A stretch of DNA of 64,000 nt from Pseudomonas indica NBRC 103045 (GTDB lineage: Bacteria; Pseudomonadota; Gammaproteobacteria; Pseudomonadales; Pseudomonadaceae): assembly GCF_002091635.1 (NCBI RefSeq), contig NZ_BDAC01000003.1:281155-345154 (forward strand). The letters are read 5' to 3'. The translations under genes were made by a program, and so were the position numbers. This document shows, in pieces, positions 30,366 to 39,305 of the stretch. Below the pieces are notes generated by a model. The model saw only the letters and a program-made list of their open reading frames with translations. It was not told the DNA's origin and searched no databases. Each line of letters begins with the position of its first letter. Positions within the stretch are counted from its first letter, which is position 1.

Positions 30366-31694
30366 GTGCGTTCACTGTTCTGGCGCATCTTCGCCAGCTT
30401 CTGGCTGGCCATCGCCCTGGTCGCCGGGCTGTCCATCCTGCTCGGCCATGCGTTGAACCAGGACGCCTGGATTCTCAGCCGCCATCCCGGCCTGAAAGAC
30501 ATCGCGGAAGACTGGACGCGCCTCTACGAAAGCGAAGGCGAATGGGCCGCGCAGGGCTTCCTCGAACAACGCAAGTTCCGCTACCGGATCGATGTCCAGG
30601 TTCTCGGCGAGAACGGCCAGCCGGTGGTTCGCGGCACCTTCCCGCCACGCGCCGCCGCCTTCGAAGCCCGCAACAACGACCGCCGCCTGCCCTGGCGTCG
30701 CCTGACCGCGGAATACCGCAGCCCGACCAGCGGCGAAACCTACCTGTTCATCTACCGCATTCCCCATCCCGAGCTGGACGCCTGGCACCGGGGCAGTCTG
30801 CTCTGGCCGGTCAGCGCCCTGGGGATCGCCCTGGTGGTGCTGGCGCTGTTCAGCCTGTTCCTGACGCTGTCCATCACCCGCCCGCTGAACCGACTGCGTG
30901 GCGCGGTGCACGACCTCGGCCAGACCGCCTACCAGCAACATACCCTGGCGCGCCTGGCGAACCGCCGCGACGAGTTCGGCGTCCTGGCCCGCGACTTCAA
31001 CCGCATGGGCGCACGTCTGCAAAGCCTGATCGGCAGCCAGCGCCAGTTGCTGCGCGACGTCTCCCACGAACTGCGCTCGCCCCTGGCGCGCCTGCGCATC
31101 GCACTGGCCCTGGCCGAGCGCGCCGCAGCGAATGAACGGGAACAGCTCTGGCCGCGCCTGACCCAGGAATGCGACCGCCTCGAGGCACTGATCGCCGAAA
31201 TCCTCGCCCTGGCCCGCCTGGACGCCGATCCCGGCGCCGCCCACCCGATCGATATCGCCGCCCTGCTCGACAGCCTCAAAGCGGATGCCCAGCTCAGCGC
31301 ACCGGAGCAGGACATTCGTATCGACGTGGAAAGCGGTCTCAACCTGCAGGGCTGGCCAGACATGCTGGAGCGTGCCTTGGATAACCTCCTGCGCAATGCC
31401 CTGCGCTTCAATCCGGCCGGACAGCCCATCGAATTACGGGCCTGGAGAGAGGACGGTAACGTCCGACTGAGCGTTCGCGACCATGGACCGGGAGCGGCGG
31501 AAGAACACCTGCAACAGCTCGGCGAGCCCTTCTTCCGCGCACCGGGACAAGCGGCCCCCGGACACGGACTCGGCCTGGCCATCGCCCGCCGCGCCGCCGA
31601 ACGGCACGGTGGCAGCCTGCATCTGGCCAATCATCCCGACGGCGGATTCATTGCGACGCTGGAGATACCATCGCTTCCCGTCCAGAGGGAGTAA
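30366..31694 (+). CDS. cpxA: CpxA-type sensor histidine kinase
   Basis: A 442-residue membrane kinase: a first membrane helix (about 6-26), a periplasmic sensor of about 125 residues, a second helix (LGIALVVLALFSLFL), HAMP (SITRPLNRLRGAV), phosphoacceptor box DVSHELRSPLARLRIAL, and ATPase boxes DNLLRNALRFNP, DHGPGAAEEHL and GHGLGLAIARR. It phosphorylates CpxR on envelope stress. The GTG at 30366 follows GAGGAG; an ATG 27 bases upstream is the alternative. P. aeruginosa calls this gene cpxS. Confidence 0.92.
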   Translation: MRSLFWRIFASFWLAIALVAGLSILLGHALNQDAWILSRHPGLKDIAEDWTRLYESEGEWAAQGFLEQRKFRYRIDVQVLGENGQPVVRGTFPPRAAAFEARNNDRRLPWRRLTAEYRSPTSGETYLFIYRIPHPELDAWHRGSLLWPVSALGIALVVLALFSLFLTLSITRPLNRLRGAVHDLGQTAYQQHTLARLANRRDEFGVLARDFNRMGARLQSLIGSQRQLLRDVSHELRSPLARLRIALALAERAAANEREQLWPRLTQECDRLEALIAEILALARLDADPGAAHPIDIAALLDSLKADAQLSAPEQDIRIDVESGLNLQGWPDMLERALDNLLRNALRFNPAGQPIELRAWREDGNVRLSVRDHGPGAAEEHLQQLGEPFFRAPGQAAPGHGLGLAIARRAAERHGGSLHLANHPDGGFIATLEIPSLPVQRE

Positions 31695-31704
31695 TACCTC
31701 TCCC

Positions 31705-31727
31705 GTAGGGGCGAATTCATTCGCCCA
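31705..31727. repeat. Single REP unit after cpxA
   Basis: GTAGGGGCGAATTCATTCGCCC, the same unit as at 22274, 38959, 52648, 56064 and 61386. Confidence 0.85.
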
Positions 31728-31756
31728 CCGGCATCGGTAAAGCCCCGCCCGAATCA

Positions 31757-31932
31757 TAATGCTGTTCATTTAAGGTCATGCACGCCTGCTCCCCTCTCCC
31801 GTTTACGGGAGAGGGGCTGGGGGAGAGGGCCGAAAACACCGCGAAACTATCGGTGCCCCCTCTCCCTAACCCTCTCCCCAGAGGGGCGAGGGGACTGATC
31901 GTGTCTGACCAACACTTAAGTGAACAGCATTA
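31757..31932. mobile_element. MITE with IS4-like ends and an 11-bp target duplication
   Basis: A 176-base non-coding element. The ends are inverted repeats of 18 bp with one mismatch (TAATGCTGTTCATTTAAG and, inverted on the right, TAATGCTGTTCACTTAAG). They are bounded exactly by a direct repeat CGCCCGAATCA at 31746-31756 and 31933-31943. IS4 of E. coli has 18-bp ends starting TAATGCC and duplicates 11-13 bp, so the element is probably mobilised by an IS4-family transposase elsewhere. Inside are an 11-bp stem of CCCCTCTCCCG type (31791-31816) and further CCCTCTCC blocks. The right target copy contains the stop codon of the nitroreductase gene, so the insertion left that gene intact. Confidence 0.85.
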
Positions 31933-31940
31933 CGCCCGAA

Positions 31941-32504
31941 TCAGCCGTTCCAGGCACTGATGAACGCCGACGCATCCACCTCCGGCGGGATGCGCAGATC
32001 GCCAACCGGCGTACCGAGATACAGGAAGCCGAGCACCCGCTCGTTGGCTTCCAGCCCAAGACCTGCCGCCACGCGTGGATCGTAGGCCAGCTCGCCGGTA
32101 CGCCACATGGCACCGATACCCAGTGCATGGGCCGCCAGCAGCATGCCGTGGGCCGCGCAGCCAACCGCGAGCATCTGCTCCAGCTCCGGAACCTTCGGAT
32201 GCTCCTTGAGATCGGCGATCACCGCCACCAGCAGCGGCGCGCGCAACGGCATTTGGCGGGCCTTATTCAAGGCTTCCGGCTTGACCGCATCGCCGTCCCG
32301 CTCCGCCACCACCCGGGCGAACAGTTCGCCGAGACGTTCGCGGCCATCACCTTCGATGGTCAGGAAACGCCAGGGCCGCAACTGACCATGATCGGGCGCA
32401 CGCATGGCCGCGCGGAACAAGAGTTCACGCTGTTCCGCCGTTGGCGCGGGCTCGGCCAGTCGAGCCACGGAAACACGCTTGAGCAGAACATCGAGAGCCT
32501 CCAT
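31941..32504 (-). CDS. Nitroreductase family protein (YdjA type)
   Basis: A 187-residue flavoprotein of the compact YdjA subgroup, expected to bind FMN as a dimer and reduce nitro or quinone-like substrates with NAD(P)H; the natural substrate is unknown. Seen are RRVSV-like KRVSVARLAEPAP, FRAAMRAPDHGQLRPWRFLTIEG, AVGCAAHGMLLAAHALGIGAMWRTG and LGFLYLGTPVGD. Its TGA stop lies within the target duplication made by the MITE insertion. Upstream lies the Cys-cluster gene in the same direction, 72 bases away. Confidence 0.9.
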   Translation of the reverse strand: MEALDVLLKRVSVARLAEPAPTAEQRELLFRAAMRAPDHGQLRPWRFLTIEGDGRERLGELFARVVAERDGDAVKPEALNKARQMPLRAPLLVAVIADLKEHPKVPELEQMLAVGCAAHGMLLAAHALGIGAMWRTGELAYDPRVAAGLGLEANERVLGFLYLGTPVGDLRIPPEVDASAFISAWNG

Positions 32505-32576
32505 CGGCCACCTCCGGAAATCTGAGAAAAAAGGAGTCTAGGGCCTGGCGCCCAGAATGTCCTCCGGCGAAACCAA

Positions 32577-32948
32577 TCAGGCCACCCGTTCCGGCGCCAT
32601 GTCCGGCTGCAGCGGCGGCGTCAATGGCGGCAGGCCATGGGCGGCGCGGGCCGCATCGCAGTTGGGGTTGTGCACCCCGTCGATCCATGACGCCTCGAAT
32701 TCCCGGCAGGTGCTGGAACGATGCTCATAGAGCGTACAGCGGACGCCGTTCCCCACGTCGCCGAGCAACCCGACGCAGCGCGCCGGCTTGCTCTCCGTGC
32801 CGCGCATCGCCACATGGTAGGGACTCACTTGAACCACCAGGTCATCGGGAACTTGGCCTCCCGAGGAACAACACTCGCCCCAGAAGAAAGACACACGGAA
32901 GTGCGCGCAGCAGGCGCCGCACGTCAAGCAGGGATTATCGGTGGACAT
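32577..32948 (-). CDS. YkgJ-family Cys-cluster protein
   Basis: A 123-residue protein with the CxxCGACC cluster at the N-terminus (residues 7-14), a second Cys pair (GECCSSGG), CVGLLGDVG and the closing CTLYEHRSSTCREFEASW. This is the zinc- or iron-chelating Fe-S-oxidoreductase-like CxxCxxCC domain; the function of the family is unknown. The same neighbour is found next to trkH in P. aeruginosa. Confidence 0.88.
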   Translation of the reverse strand: MSTDNPCLTCGACCAHFRVSFFWGECCSSGGQVPDDLVVQVSPYHVAMRGTESKPARCVGLLGDVGNGVRCTLYEHRSSTCREFEASWIDGVHNPNCDAARAAHGLPPLTPPLQPDMAPERVA

Positions 32949-33095
32949 GATCGGGGAGGTACTCGAAAACCGGCATGGGCCGGCACCGGAGGGCTATTCT
33001 AAGCATCGCCGCGGACTTGTGAAGCCCACCCCGTCGCAGGTTTACAGCCTTACCTGCACGGGTAAAATGGCGCCCTTTATCTTCGAGACCGACAC

Positions 33096-34547
33096 ATGGC
33101 TCTGCCGACGCTGCGCATCATCGGTTTTATTCTCGGCATCTTCCTCATCACCCTGGCCATCAGCATGGTCATTCCCATGCTGACCCTGCTGCTGTTCGAG
33201 CGCACCGACGACCTCAACGCCTTCCTCTGGTCCAGCCTGGCCACCTTCATCGGCGGCCTCGCCCTGGTGATTCCCGGTCGCCCGGAACATATCCAGCTGC
33301 GCCCGCGCGACATGTACATGCTGACCACCGCCAGTTGGCTGGTGGTCTGCATGTTCGCCGCCCTGCCGATGGTGCTGATCCACCACATCAGCTATACCGA
33401 TGCCTTCTTCGAGACCATGTCCGGCATCACCACCACCGGCTCGACCGTACTGAGCGGCCTCGACCACGCCTCGCCCGGCCTGCTGATGTGGCGCTCGATG
33501 CTGCAATGGCTGGGCGGTATCGGCTTCATCGGCATGGCGGTGGCGGTCCTGCCGCTGCTGCGCGTCGGCGGGATGCGGCTGTTCCAGACCGAATCCTCGG
33601 ACTGGTCGGAAAAAGCACTACCGCGCTCCCACGTGGTGGCCAAGTCGATCCTGTTCGTCTATGTCGGCCTGACCTTCCTCTGCACCGTGGCCTTCTGGCT
33701 CAGCGGCATGACGCCGTTCGAAGCGATCAACCACGCGATGACCACTATCTCCACCGGCGGCTATTCCACCTCCGACAACTCCATGGCCAACTTCAGCCCG
33801 GCCGCGCACTGGGTCGCCATCGTCTTCATGCTGCTCGGGGGCCTGCCGTTCATCCTCATGGTCTCCACCCTGCGCGGCAACCGCTACGCGCTGGTGAAGG
33901 ACCAGCAGGTCCGTGGCTTCGTGGCCATGCTCGGCCTCACCTGCCTGCTCTTCGCCACCTGGCTGTGGACGCACTCGGACTACGTGTTCCTCGATGCCTT
34001 GCGCATCGTCTCGCTGAACGTGATCTCGGTGGTCACCACCACCGGCTACGCCTTGGGCGACTACACGCTCTGGGGCGATTTCGCGATCATGGCGTTCTTC
34101 TACCTGACCTTCGTCGGCGGCTGCTCCGGCTCCACGTCCGGCGGCCTGAAGATTTTCCGCTTCCAGGTCGCCTATGCCCTGCTGCGTGCCAACCTGCAGC
34201 AACTGGTGCACCCACGGGCGGTGATCAAGCAGCAGTACAACGGGCACAATCTCGACGAAGAAATCGTCCGCTCGATCCTGACCTTCTCCTTCTTCTTCAC
34301 CATCACCATCGGTGCCCTGGCCCTGGCGCTGGCGCTGCTCGGCCTGGACATGATGACCGCCCTGACCTCGGCCGCCACCGCAGTGTGCAACGTGGGCCCC
34401 GGCCTCGGCCCAATCGTCGGCCCGGCCGGCAACTTCTCCAGCCTGCCGGATGCTGCCAAATGGCTGCTGTCCGCCGGCATGTTGCTCGGTCGCCTGGAAA
34501 TCATCACCGTGCTGGTCCTGATGACTCCGGCGTTCTGGCGCCACTGA
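33096..34547 (+). CDS. trkH: Trk potassium uptake protein TrkH
   Basis: A 483-residue inner-membrane K+ channel subunit of the SKT family with four pore repeats. The filter loops are recognisable: TMSGITTTGSTVL, TTISTGGYST, SVVTTTGYALGD and AVCNVGPGLGPI. Other marks are WLGGIGFIGMAVAVLPLL and FVGGCSGSTSGGLKIFR. It imports K+ with cytoplasmic TrkA, which is not in this window. Single gene, convergent with the AraC regulator. Confidence 0.95.
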   Translation: MALPTLRIIGFILGIFLITLAISMVIPMLTLLLFERTDDLNAFLWSSLATFIGGLALVIPGRPEHIQLRPRDMYMLTTASWLVVCMFAALPMVLIHHISYTDAFFETMSGITTTGSTVLSGLDHASPGLLMWRSMLQWLGGIGFIGMAVAVLPLLRVGGMRLFQTESSDWSEKALPRSHVVAKSILFVYVGLTFLCTVAFWLSGMTPFEAINHAMTTISTGGYSTSDNSMANFSPAAHWVAIVFMLLGGLPFILMVSTLRGNRYALVKDQQVRGFVAMLGLTCLLFATWLWTHSDYVFLDALRIVSLNVISVVTTTGYALGDYTLWGDFAIMAFFYLTFVGGCSGSTSGGLKIFRFQVAYALLRANLQQLVHPRAVIKQQYNGHNLDEEIVRSILTFSFFFTITIGALALALALLGLDMMTALTSAATAVCNVGPGLGPIVGPAGNFSSLPDAAKWLLSAGMLLGRLEIITVLVLMTPAFWRH

Positions 34548-34566
34548 CCTTTTCGATTACCGCGTC

Positions 34567-35568
34567 TCACAGGCGGGCGCGGTATTCCCCCGGCGTGACG
34601 TCGAACCAACGGCGGAAGGCGCGGAAGAAGTTGCTCGGGTCGGCAAAGCCCAGCAGGTAAGCGATCTCCAGCAGCGTCAGGTTGGGCTGGGCCAGGTACT
34701 GCCCGGCCAGCTCGCGACGGGTGTCGTCGAGCAATTGCTGGAAGCTCGTCCCCTCCTCCTGCAAGCGCCGCTGCAAGGTTCTCTGCGACAGGTGCAGCGT
34801 CTGCGCCACCGCTTCGCGCTTGGGCTCGCCCTGGGGCAGCAGGCGGCAGAGCACCTGTCGCGCCTGATGAGTCACCCGGCTTTCCGAGAAGCGCGCCAGG
34901 TATTCTCCGGCGAAACGGTCGTGCAACTGCGCCAGCGATTCATTGGCGGTCGGCAGCGGCGTTTCCATGTCGGCCCGCTCGAACAGCAGCGCATAGTGTT
35001 CCGCGTTGAAACGCAGCGGCGCCTGGAAAACCTGCTGGTAGGGCTGCAGATCCTCGGGCGGACCGCCCTGGAAATCGATCTGCAACGGTCTGATCGGGCG
35101 TCCGGTGAGCCAGCGGCAGAAGGCCAGCGCATAGGCCAGCGAGGCCTCGGCGCTTTGCCGGGCCGGCGGCAGGCGGTCGCCATGGATCGCCAGCACCAGC
35201 GCGTAGGCATCGGGAAGCGGACGGAAGCTCAGGTCGGCGCCTTCGGCGATGATCCGCTGGTAACGCACCAGCCGGGCGAACCCCTCCTTCAGGGTGCGGC
35301 TGGACATCAAGGCGTAGCCGACTACATGGAACGACGCCGGCCGCACCACCTTGGCCATGTTCAGGCCGATCGCCGGGTTGCCGGACAGCTCCACCGCCCG
35401 GCGCCACAGACGGGTCATGCCATCCTGCGGGAAGCGGGCATCGGGGTCTTCCAGCGCGGCGTAGTCGAGGTCCAGTTCGGTGAACAGGCGTCGGCAATCG
35501 ACACCGCCCATTTCCAGCGCCTGGACGATACCCAGGGCCCAGCTCGAGGAGGTGGTACGTTCGCTCAT
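34567..35568 (-). CDS. AraC-family transcriptional regulator (OruR-like)
   Basis: A 333-residue regulator: N-terminal arabinose-binding-like domain of the AraC_2/OruR type (about 10-195; SGNPAIGLNMAKVVRPASFHVVGYALMSS) and a C-terminal double helix-turn-helix (about 230-330; LHLSQRTLQRRLQEEGTSFQQLLDDTRRELA, LLEIAYLLGFADPSNFFRAFRRWFDVTPGEYR). The target is unknown. ATG at 35568 (MSERTT) is chosen; an ATG 21 bases upstream is possible. The gene diverges from the DUF962 gene, which it might control. Confidence 0.9.
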   Translation of the reverse strand: MSERTTSSSWALGIVQALEMGGVDCRRLFTELDLDYAALEDPDARFPQDGMTRLWRRAVELSGNPAIGLNMAKVVRPASFHVVGYALMSSRTLKEGFARLVRYQRIIAEGADLSFRPLPDAYALVLAIHGDRLPPARQSAEASLAYALAFCRWLTGRPIRPLQIDFQGGPPEDLQPYQQVFQAPLRFNAEHYALLFERADMETPLPTANESLAQLHDRFAGEYLARFSESRVTHQARQVLCRLLPQGEPKREAVAQTLHLSQRTLQRRLQEEGTSFQQLLDDTRRELAGQYLAQPNLTLLEIAYLLGFADPSNFFRAFRRWFDVTPGEYRARL

Positions 35569-35703
35569 GGCGTCTTCTTGTTCTGTCATCCGCGCGAACA
35601 GAGCGCGGGCCTGGCGGGGAAGGATACTAAACTGGCACCTAATGTCACTGGCTTCGGAAGACAGTCGCCCTACACTCCGTCCCACAATGACAGGAGGTAC
35701 GCC

Positions 35704-36021
35704 ATGAGCCACGAAACCACCGATCGCTACACCCGCTTTGCCGACTTCTATCCGTACTACCTGCAGGAGCACAGCAACCCTGTCTGCCGCCGCCTGCACT
35801 ACGTGGGCAGCCTGCTGGTGCTGGCCATCCTCGCCTATGCCATCGGCACCCAGCAGTGGCTGTGGCTGCTGGCCATGCCGTTCGCCGGCTATGGCTTCGC
35901 CTGGGTCGGCCATTTCGTCTTCGAGAAGAACCGCCCCGCCACCTTCAAGTATCCGCTGTACAGCTTCATGGGCGATTGGGTGATGCTCAAGGACGCCTTC
36001 ACCGGCCGCATCCGCTTCTGA
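35704..36021 (+). CDS. DUF962 (Mpo1-like) membrane protein
   Basis: A 105-residue protein with the NPVCRRLHYVGS, GYGFAWVGHFVFEKNRPATFKYPLYSFMGDW motif set of the Mpo1/YGL010w family, with the conserved histidines, and two membrane helices (about 36-68). The yeast member is an iron-dependent dioxygenase that degrades 2-hydroxy fatty acids; the bacterial role is inferred at best. ACAGGAGGT is a strong ribosome site. Single gene, divergent from the AraC regulator. Confidence 0.88.
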   Translation: MSHETTDRYTRFADFYPYYLQEHSNPVCRRLHYVGSLLVLAILAYAIGTQQWLWLLAMPFAGYGFAWVGHFVFEKNRPATFKYPLYSFMGDWVMLKDAFTGRIRF

Positions 36022-36029
36022 TCCAGGTG

Positions 36030-36074
36030 TTTGTGGGAGCGCTCATTCTTCGCGAATGAATTCGCTCCCACAAA
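36030..36074. repeat. REP palindrome between DUF962 gene and glpK
   Basis: TTTGTGGGAGCG and CGCTCCCACAAA form a perfect 12-bp stem around GCGAATGAATTCGC-like sequence. It lies between convergent genes and has A/T at its flanks, so it could terminate both. Confidence 0.8.
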
Positions 36075-36084
36075 ACGCCATTAC

Positions 36085-37572
36085 CTAGCCCTCGCTACGC
36101 ACTCGCTGCACCGCATTCAGCCAACCCAGGTAAAGCTTGGCGCGCTGCTCGTCGGCCATCTTCGGTTCGAAGCGCTGTTCGCGATGCCAGTGGCCGGCGA
36201 TCTCCTCCAGGTCGCGGTAGATACCCGCCTGCAAGCCGGCCAGATAGGCCACGCCGAGGGCAGTCGTCTCGGTGACTTCCGGGCGCTCCACCGGCACACC
36301 GAGAATGTCGGCGAGAAACTGCATCACCCAGTTGTTCACCACCATGCCGCCGTCCACCCGCAATGCGCTGGGCGAGGCGGCGCCGTCCTGGCGCATGGCT
36401 TCGAGCAGGTCGCGGGTCTGGTAGCAGACCGATTGCAGGCCGGCGGTGACGATTTCCTTGATTCCCGTGTCGCGGGTCAGGCCGAAGATGGCACCGCGCG
36501 CCTTCGGGTCCCAGTAGGGCGCGCCCAGCCCGGTGAATGCCGGCACCAGGTAGACGCCGCAGGCATCGCCGGTCTGCACTGCCAGTGCCTCGGTCTCGTG
36601 GGCATGGCTGATCAGCTTGATGCCGTCGCGCAGCCATTGCACCGCCGCACCGGCGACGAAAATGCTGCCTTCCACCGCGTAGGTGACCTTGCCGTTCAGG
36701 CGGTAGCCCACCGTGGTCAGCAGGCGGTTCTTCGAGGTGACCGGCGTATCGCCGGTGTTCTGGATCATGAAGCAACCGGTGCCGTAGGTGCTCTTCACCA
36801 TGCCCGGCTGGAAGCATGCTTGGCCGACCAGCGCGGCCTGCTGGTCGCCGGCCATGCCCAGCACCGGGATCGGCGCACCGAGCAGATCGGGCATGCAGGC
36901 ACCGAAGTCGGCGGCGCAATCGAGCACTTCCGGCAACAGGCTGGCGGGGATGTCGAACAGGGCGAGCAGCTCTTCGTCCCATTGCTGGGTGTGGATGTTG
37001 AACAACAGGGTCCGCGAGGCGTTGGCGGCGTCGGTCTTGTGCGATTTGCCACCGGTCAGGCGCCACAACAGGAAGCTGTCGACGGTGCCGAAGCGCAGCT
37101 CGCCCCGCTCGGCGCGCTCGCGGGCTCCCGGTACGTTTTCCAGAATCCATCGCAGCTTCGTCGCGGAGAAATACGGGTCGATCAACAGACCGCTGCGCTC
37201 GCTGACCATCGGCTCGTGGCCCTCGGCCTTCAGGCTGGCGCAGTAGTCGGCGGTGCGGCGGTCCTGCCAGACGATGGCGTTATGGATCGGCTCGCCGGTC
37301 CGGGCGTCCCACACCAGGGTGGTCTCGCGCTGATTGGTGATGCCGATCGCCGCGATGTCCCCGGCTTCCAGCCCGCTCTGGCGCAGCGCTTCGCGACAGA
37401 CATCCAGGGTCGATTGCCAGATTTCCTCGCCGTCGTGCTCGACCCAGCCGTCGTTCGGGAAATATTGGCGGAATTCCTGCTGGGCCCGGGCCACGGGCCT
37501 GCCTTCGGCACTGAAGACAATGGCGCGGCTACTGGTGGTGCCTTGGTCAATGGCGAGTAGATGCTGAGCCAT
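36085..37572 (-). CDS. glpK: Glycerol kinase
   Basis: A 495-residue FGGY kinase that makes glycerol-3-phosphate from glycerol and ATP. Seen are [16 protein letters not shown] (phosphate loop), [59 protein letters not shown] and GAYFGLTRDT-like [14 protein letters not shown]. Length is normal. In P. aeruginosa glpF precedes it; here the gene on the far side is the convergent DUF962 gene and no aquaglyceroporin is present. An AACAATAA motif touches the ribosome site, suggesting Hfq/Crc control. Confidence 0.96.
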   Translation of the reverse strand: MAQHLLAIDQGTTSSRAIVFSAEGRPVARAQQEFRQYFPNDGWVEHDGEEIWQSTLDVCREALRQSGLEAGDIAAIGITNQRETTLVWDARTGEPIHNAIVWQDRRTADYCASLKAEGHEPMVSERSGLLIDPYFSATKLRWILENVPGARERAERGELRFGTVDSFLLWRLTGGKSHKTDAANASRTLLFNIHTQQWDEELLALFDIPASLLPEVLDCAADFGACMPDLLGAPIPVLGMAGDQQAALVGQACFQPGMVKSTYGTGCFMIQNTGDTPVTSKNRLLTTVGYRLNGKVTYAVEGSIFVAGAAVQWLRDGIKLISHAHETEALAVQTGDACGVYLVPAFTGLGAPYWDPKARGAIFGLTRDTGIKEIVTAGLQSVCYQTRDLLEAMRQDGAASPSALRVDGGMVVNNWVMQFLADILGVPVERPEVTETTALGVAYLAGLQAGIYRDLEEIAGHWHREQRFEPKMADEQRAKLYLGWLNAVQRVRSEG

Positions 37573-37582
37573 GGGAGCGTCC

Positions 37583-37590
37583 TTATTGTT
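37583..37590 (-). promoter_or_regulatory. Hfq/Crc-type CA motif at the glpK ribosome site
   Basis: The minus strand reads AACAATAA, directly followed by the AAGGA ribosome site and 10 bases before the ATG. Confidence 0.6.
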
Positions 37591-37606
37591 CTAGGAAGTG
37601 GAAGCC

Positions 37607-38077
37607 TCAGTCGCGCCCGATGGCGGCGAACCGGGCCTGGGTATGCTGTGCCAGCAGCTCGGCGGACAACTCCACCTCCAGCCCGCGCCGGCCGGCGCTG
37701 ACGAAGACGGTGGGGTGCTGCCGGGCGGTTTCGTCGATGAAGGTGCGCAGGCGCTTCTTCTGGCCCAGCGGGCTGATGCCGCCCACCAGATAACCGGTGG
37801 CGCGCTGCGCGGCGTTCGGATCAGCCATGTCGGCCTTCTTCGCCCCGGCTACCTGGGCCAACGCCTTGAGGTCGAGGGTGCCGGCCACCGGCACCACCGC
37901 CACCAGCAGTTCGCCCTTTTCGGTCGCGGCGAGCAGCGTCTTGAACACCCGGGCCGGGTCGAGGCCGAGCTTCTCGGCCGCTTCCAGGCCATAGGAGGCG
38001 GACTTGGGATCATGGGTATAACTGTGCACGCGGTGCTCCGCGCGGGCTTTCTTCAGGAGATCGATGGCTGGTGTCAT
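37607..38077 (-). CDS. ybaK: YbaK/EbsC-family Cys-tRNA(Pro) deacylase
   Basis: A 156-residue editing protein that hydrolyses Cys-tRNA-Pro. Seen are ATPAIDLLKKARAEHRVHSYTHDP, VFKTLLAATEKGELLVAVVPVAGTLDLKALA with the key Lys region, KKADMADPNAAQRATGYLVGGISPLGQKKRLRTFID. The ATG (MTPAIDL) is in line with the family; the frame extends 30 codons upstream without similarity. Its place between glpK and glpR is common in Pseudomonas and has no known metabolic meaning. Confidence 0.93.
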   Translation of the reverse strand: MTPAIDLLKKARAEHRVHSYTHDPKSASYGLEAAEKLGLDPARVFKTLLAATEKGELLVAVVPVAGTLDLKALAQVAGAKKADMADPNAAQRATGYLVGGISPLGQKKRLRTFIDETARQHPTVFVSAGRRGLEVELSAELLAQHTQARFAAIGRD

Positions 38078-38176
38078 GTTCGAATGTGAAAATCCGACGG
38101 CGAATCCGCGTACCTTAGCCGAAAAGTCGCCAGGCGACAGCTCCCCGCTATAATGCGGCCACTCCAAGGAGCCTCT

Positions 38177-38935
38177 ATGAGCCTAGCGCCCCGCCAACAG
38201 AACATTCTCGAACTGGCCCGCGAACGCGGTTACGTCAGCATCGATGAACTGGCCCAAGCCTTCGCCGTCACCCCCCAGACCATTCGTCGCGACATCAACC
38301 AACTGGCCGAACTGGGTCTGTTGCGCCGCACCCACGGCGGCGCGGCGAGCGAAGCCTCGAGCATCCAGAACACTGCCTATGGCATGCGCGCCGGGCAGAT
38401 GCGCGACGAAAAGCAGCGCATTGCCGAAGCCATCGCCGCGGTGATCCCCAACCAGGCGTCGCTGTTCATCAACATCGGCACCACCACCGAAGCGATTGCC
38501 CGCGCCCTGCTCAACCACAAGGGCCTGAAGGTGATCACCAACAACCTGCACGTGGCCGCCCAGCTCAGCGCCAAGGAGGATTTCGAGGTGCTGGTGGCCG
38601 GCGGCACGGTACGCAGCGACGGCGGCATCGTCGGCCAGGCGGCGGTGGACTTCATCCATCAGTTCAAGGTGGACTACGCCCTGGTGGGCATCAGCGGCAT
38701 CGACGAGGACGGCAGCCTGCTGGACTTCGACTATCAGGAAGTGCGCGTTTCCCAGGCGATCATCGAGAACGCCCGGCAGGTCTTCCTCGCCGCCGACTCC
38801 AGCAAGTTCGGCCGCAACGCCGTGGTGCGCCTGGGCCCCATCACCCTGGTGGACCGCGTCTTCACCGACCACGCCCCGCCCGCCCCGCTTACCCGCCTAC
38901 TGGCCGAGCACAAGGTTCACCTCGACGTGGTGTGA
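38177..38935 (+). CDS. glpR: Glycerol-3-phosphate regulon repressor GlpR (DeoR family)
   Basis: A 252-residue repressor: an N-terminal DeoR helix-turn-helix (about 6-58; [38 protein letters not shown]) and a C-terminal DeoRC sugar-phosphate sensor ([65 protein letters not shown]). Glycerol-3-phosphate or glycerol is the expected inducer. AAGGAG precedes the ATG. It probably acts on the sites before glpD and on glpK. Confidence 0.95.
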   Translation: MSLAPRQQNILELARERGYVSIDELAQAFAVTPQTIRRDINQLAELGLLRRTHGGAASEASSIQNTAYGMRAGQMRDEKQRIAEAIAAVIPNQASLFINIGTTTEAIARALLNHKGLKVITNNLHVAAQLSAKEDFEVLVAGGTVRSDGGIVGQAAVDFIHQFKVDYALVGISGIDEDGSLLDFDYQEVRVSQAIIENARQVFLAADSSKFGRNAVVRLGPITLVDRVFTDHAPPAPLTRLLAEHKVHLDVV

Positions 38936-39251
38936 TCCGTCTCCCCCGGATCGGACACTTTGTAGGGGCGAATTTATTCGCCCGGCGTGGCCGCGTGGGC
39001 GAATAAATTCGCCCCTACAAATCCAGCCGCTCCCGTGCCCGGATAAGCGAAGTGCAATCCGGGGCCGCGTTGTCCCGGATTGCGCCGAGGCTTATCCGCT
39101 GCCTGTGGGAGGGAATTCATTCACGATAGCGGAGTGCCGCTGGGCTCCCAATCGCGAATGAATTCGCTCCTACCGGAGATTCCCATCCCTGAACGGCCGT
39201 TCGGCGCGAAACCGCGCTCGGGACTGGTCAAGTTGCGCGCATTCGACTAGC
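38936..39251. repeat. Repeat-filled glpR-glpD gap
   Basis: This gap is mostly repeats. First, TTTGTAGGGGCGAATTTATT plus CGCCC at 38959-38983 is repeated perfectly inverted at 38997-39021 (25 bp arms, 13-base spacer). Then a second class, CCCGGATAAGCG...CAATCCGGG and its inverted partner GGATTGCGCCGAGGCTTATCCG, covers 39038-39098. Then a third, CTGTGGGAGGGAATTCATTC ... GCGAATGAATTCGCTCC, covers 39105-39176. No gene is seen. Confidence 0.9.
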
Positions 39252-39291
39252 ATTTTTCGAAAATGAACATTTAAAGTTCACTTTCGACTAA
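39252..39291. promoter_or_regulatory. Tandem GlpR-like operators before glpD
   Basis: ATTTTTCG-AAAA-TGAACATT (39252-39271) agrees well with the E. coli GlpR operator pattern ATGTTCG-N4-CGAACAT. A second, weaker copy (AAGTTCA-CTTT-CGACTAA) lies at 39274-39291. They end 15 bases before the glpD ATG, in reach of the promoter. Confidence 0.6.
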
Positions 39292-39305
39292 AAGGTGCCG
39301 CGCTC

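Noticed and set aside
38936..39251. REP stacks as ends of an insertion sequence
   Set aside because: No transposase or target duplication; the same units recur as short palindromes all over the window.
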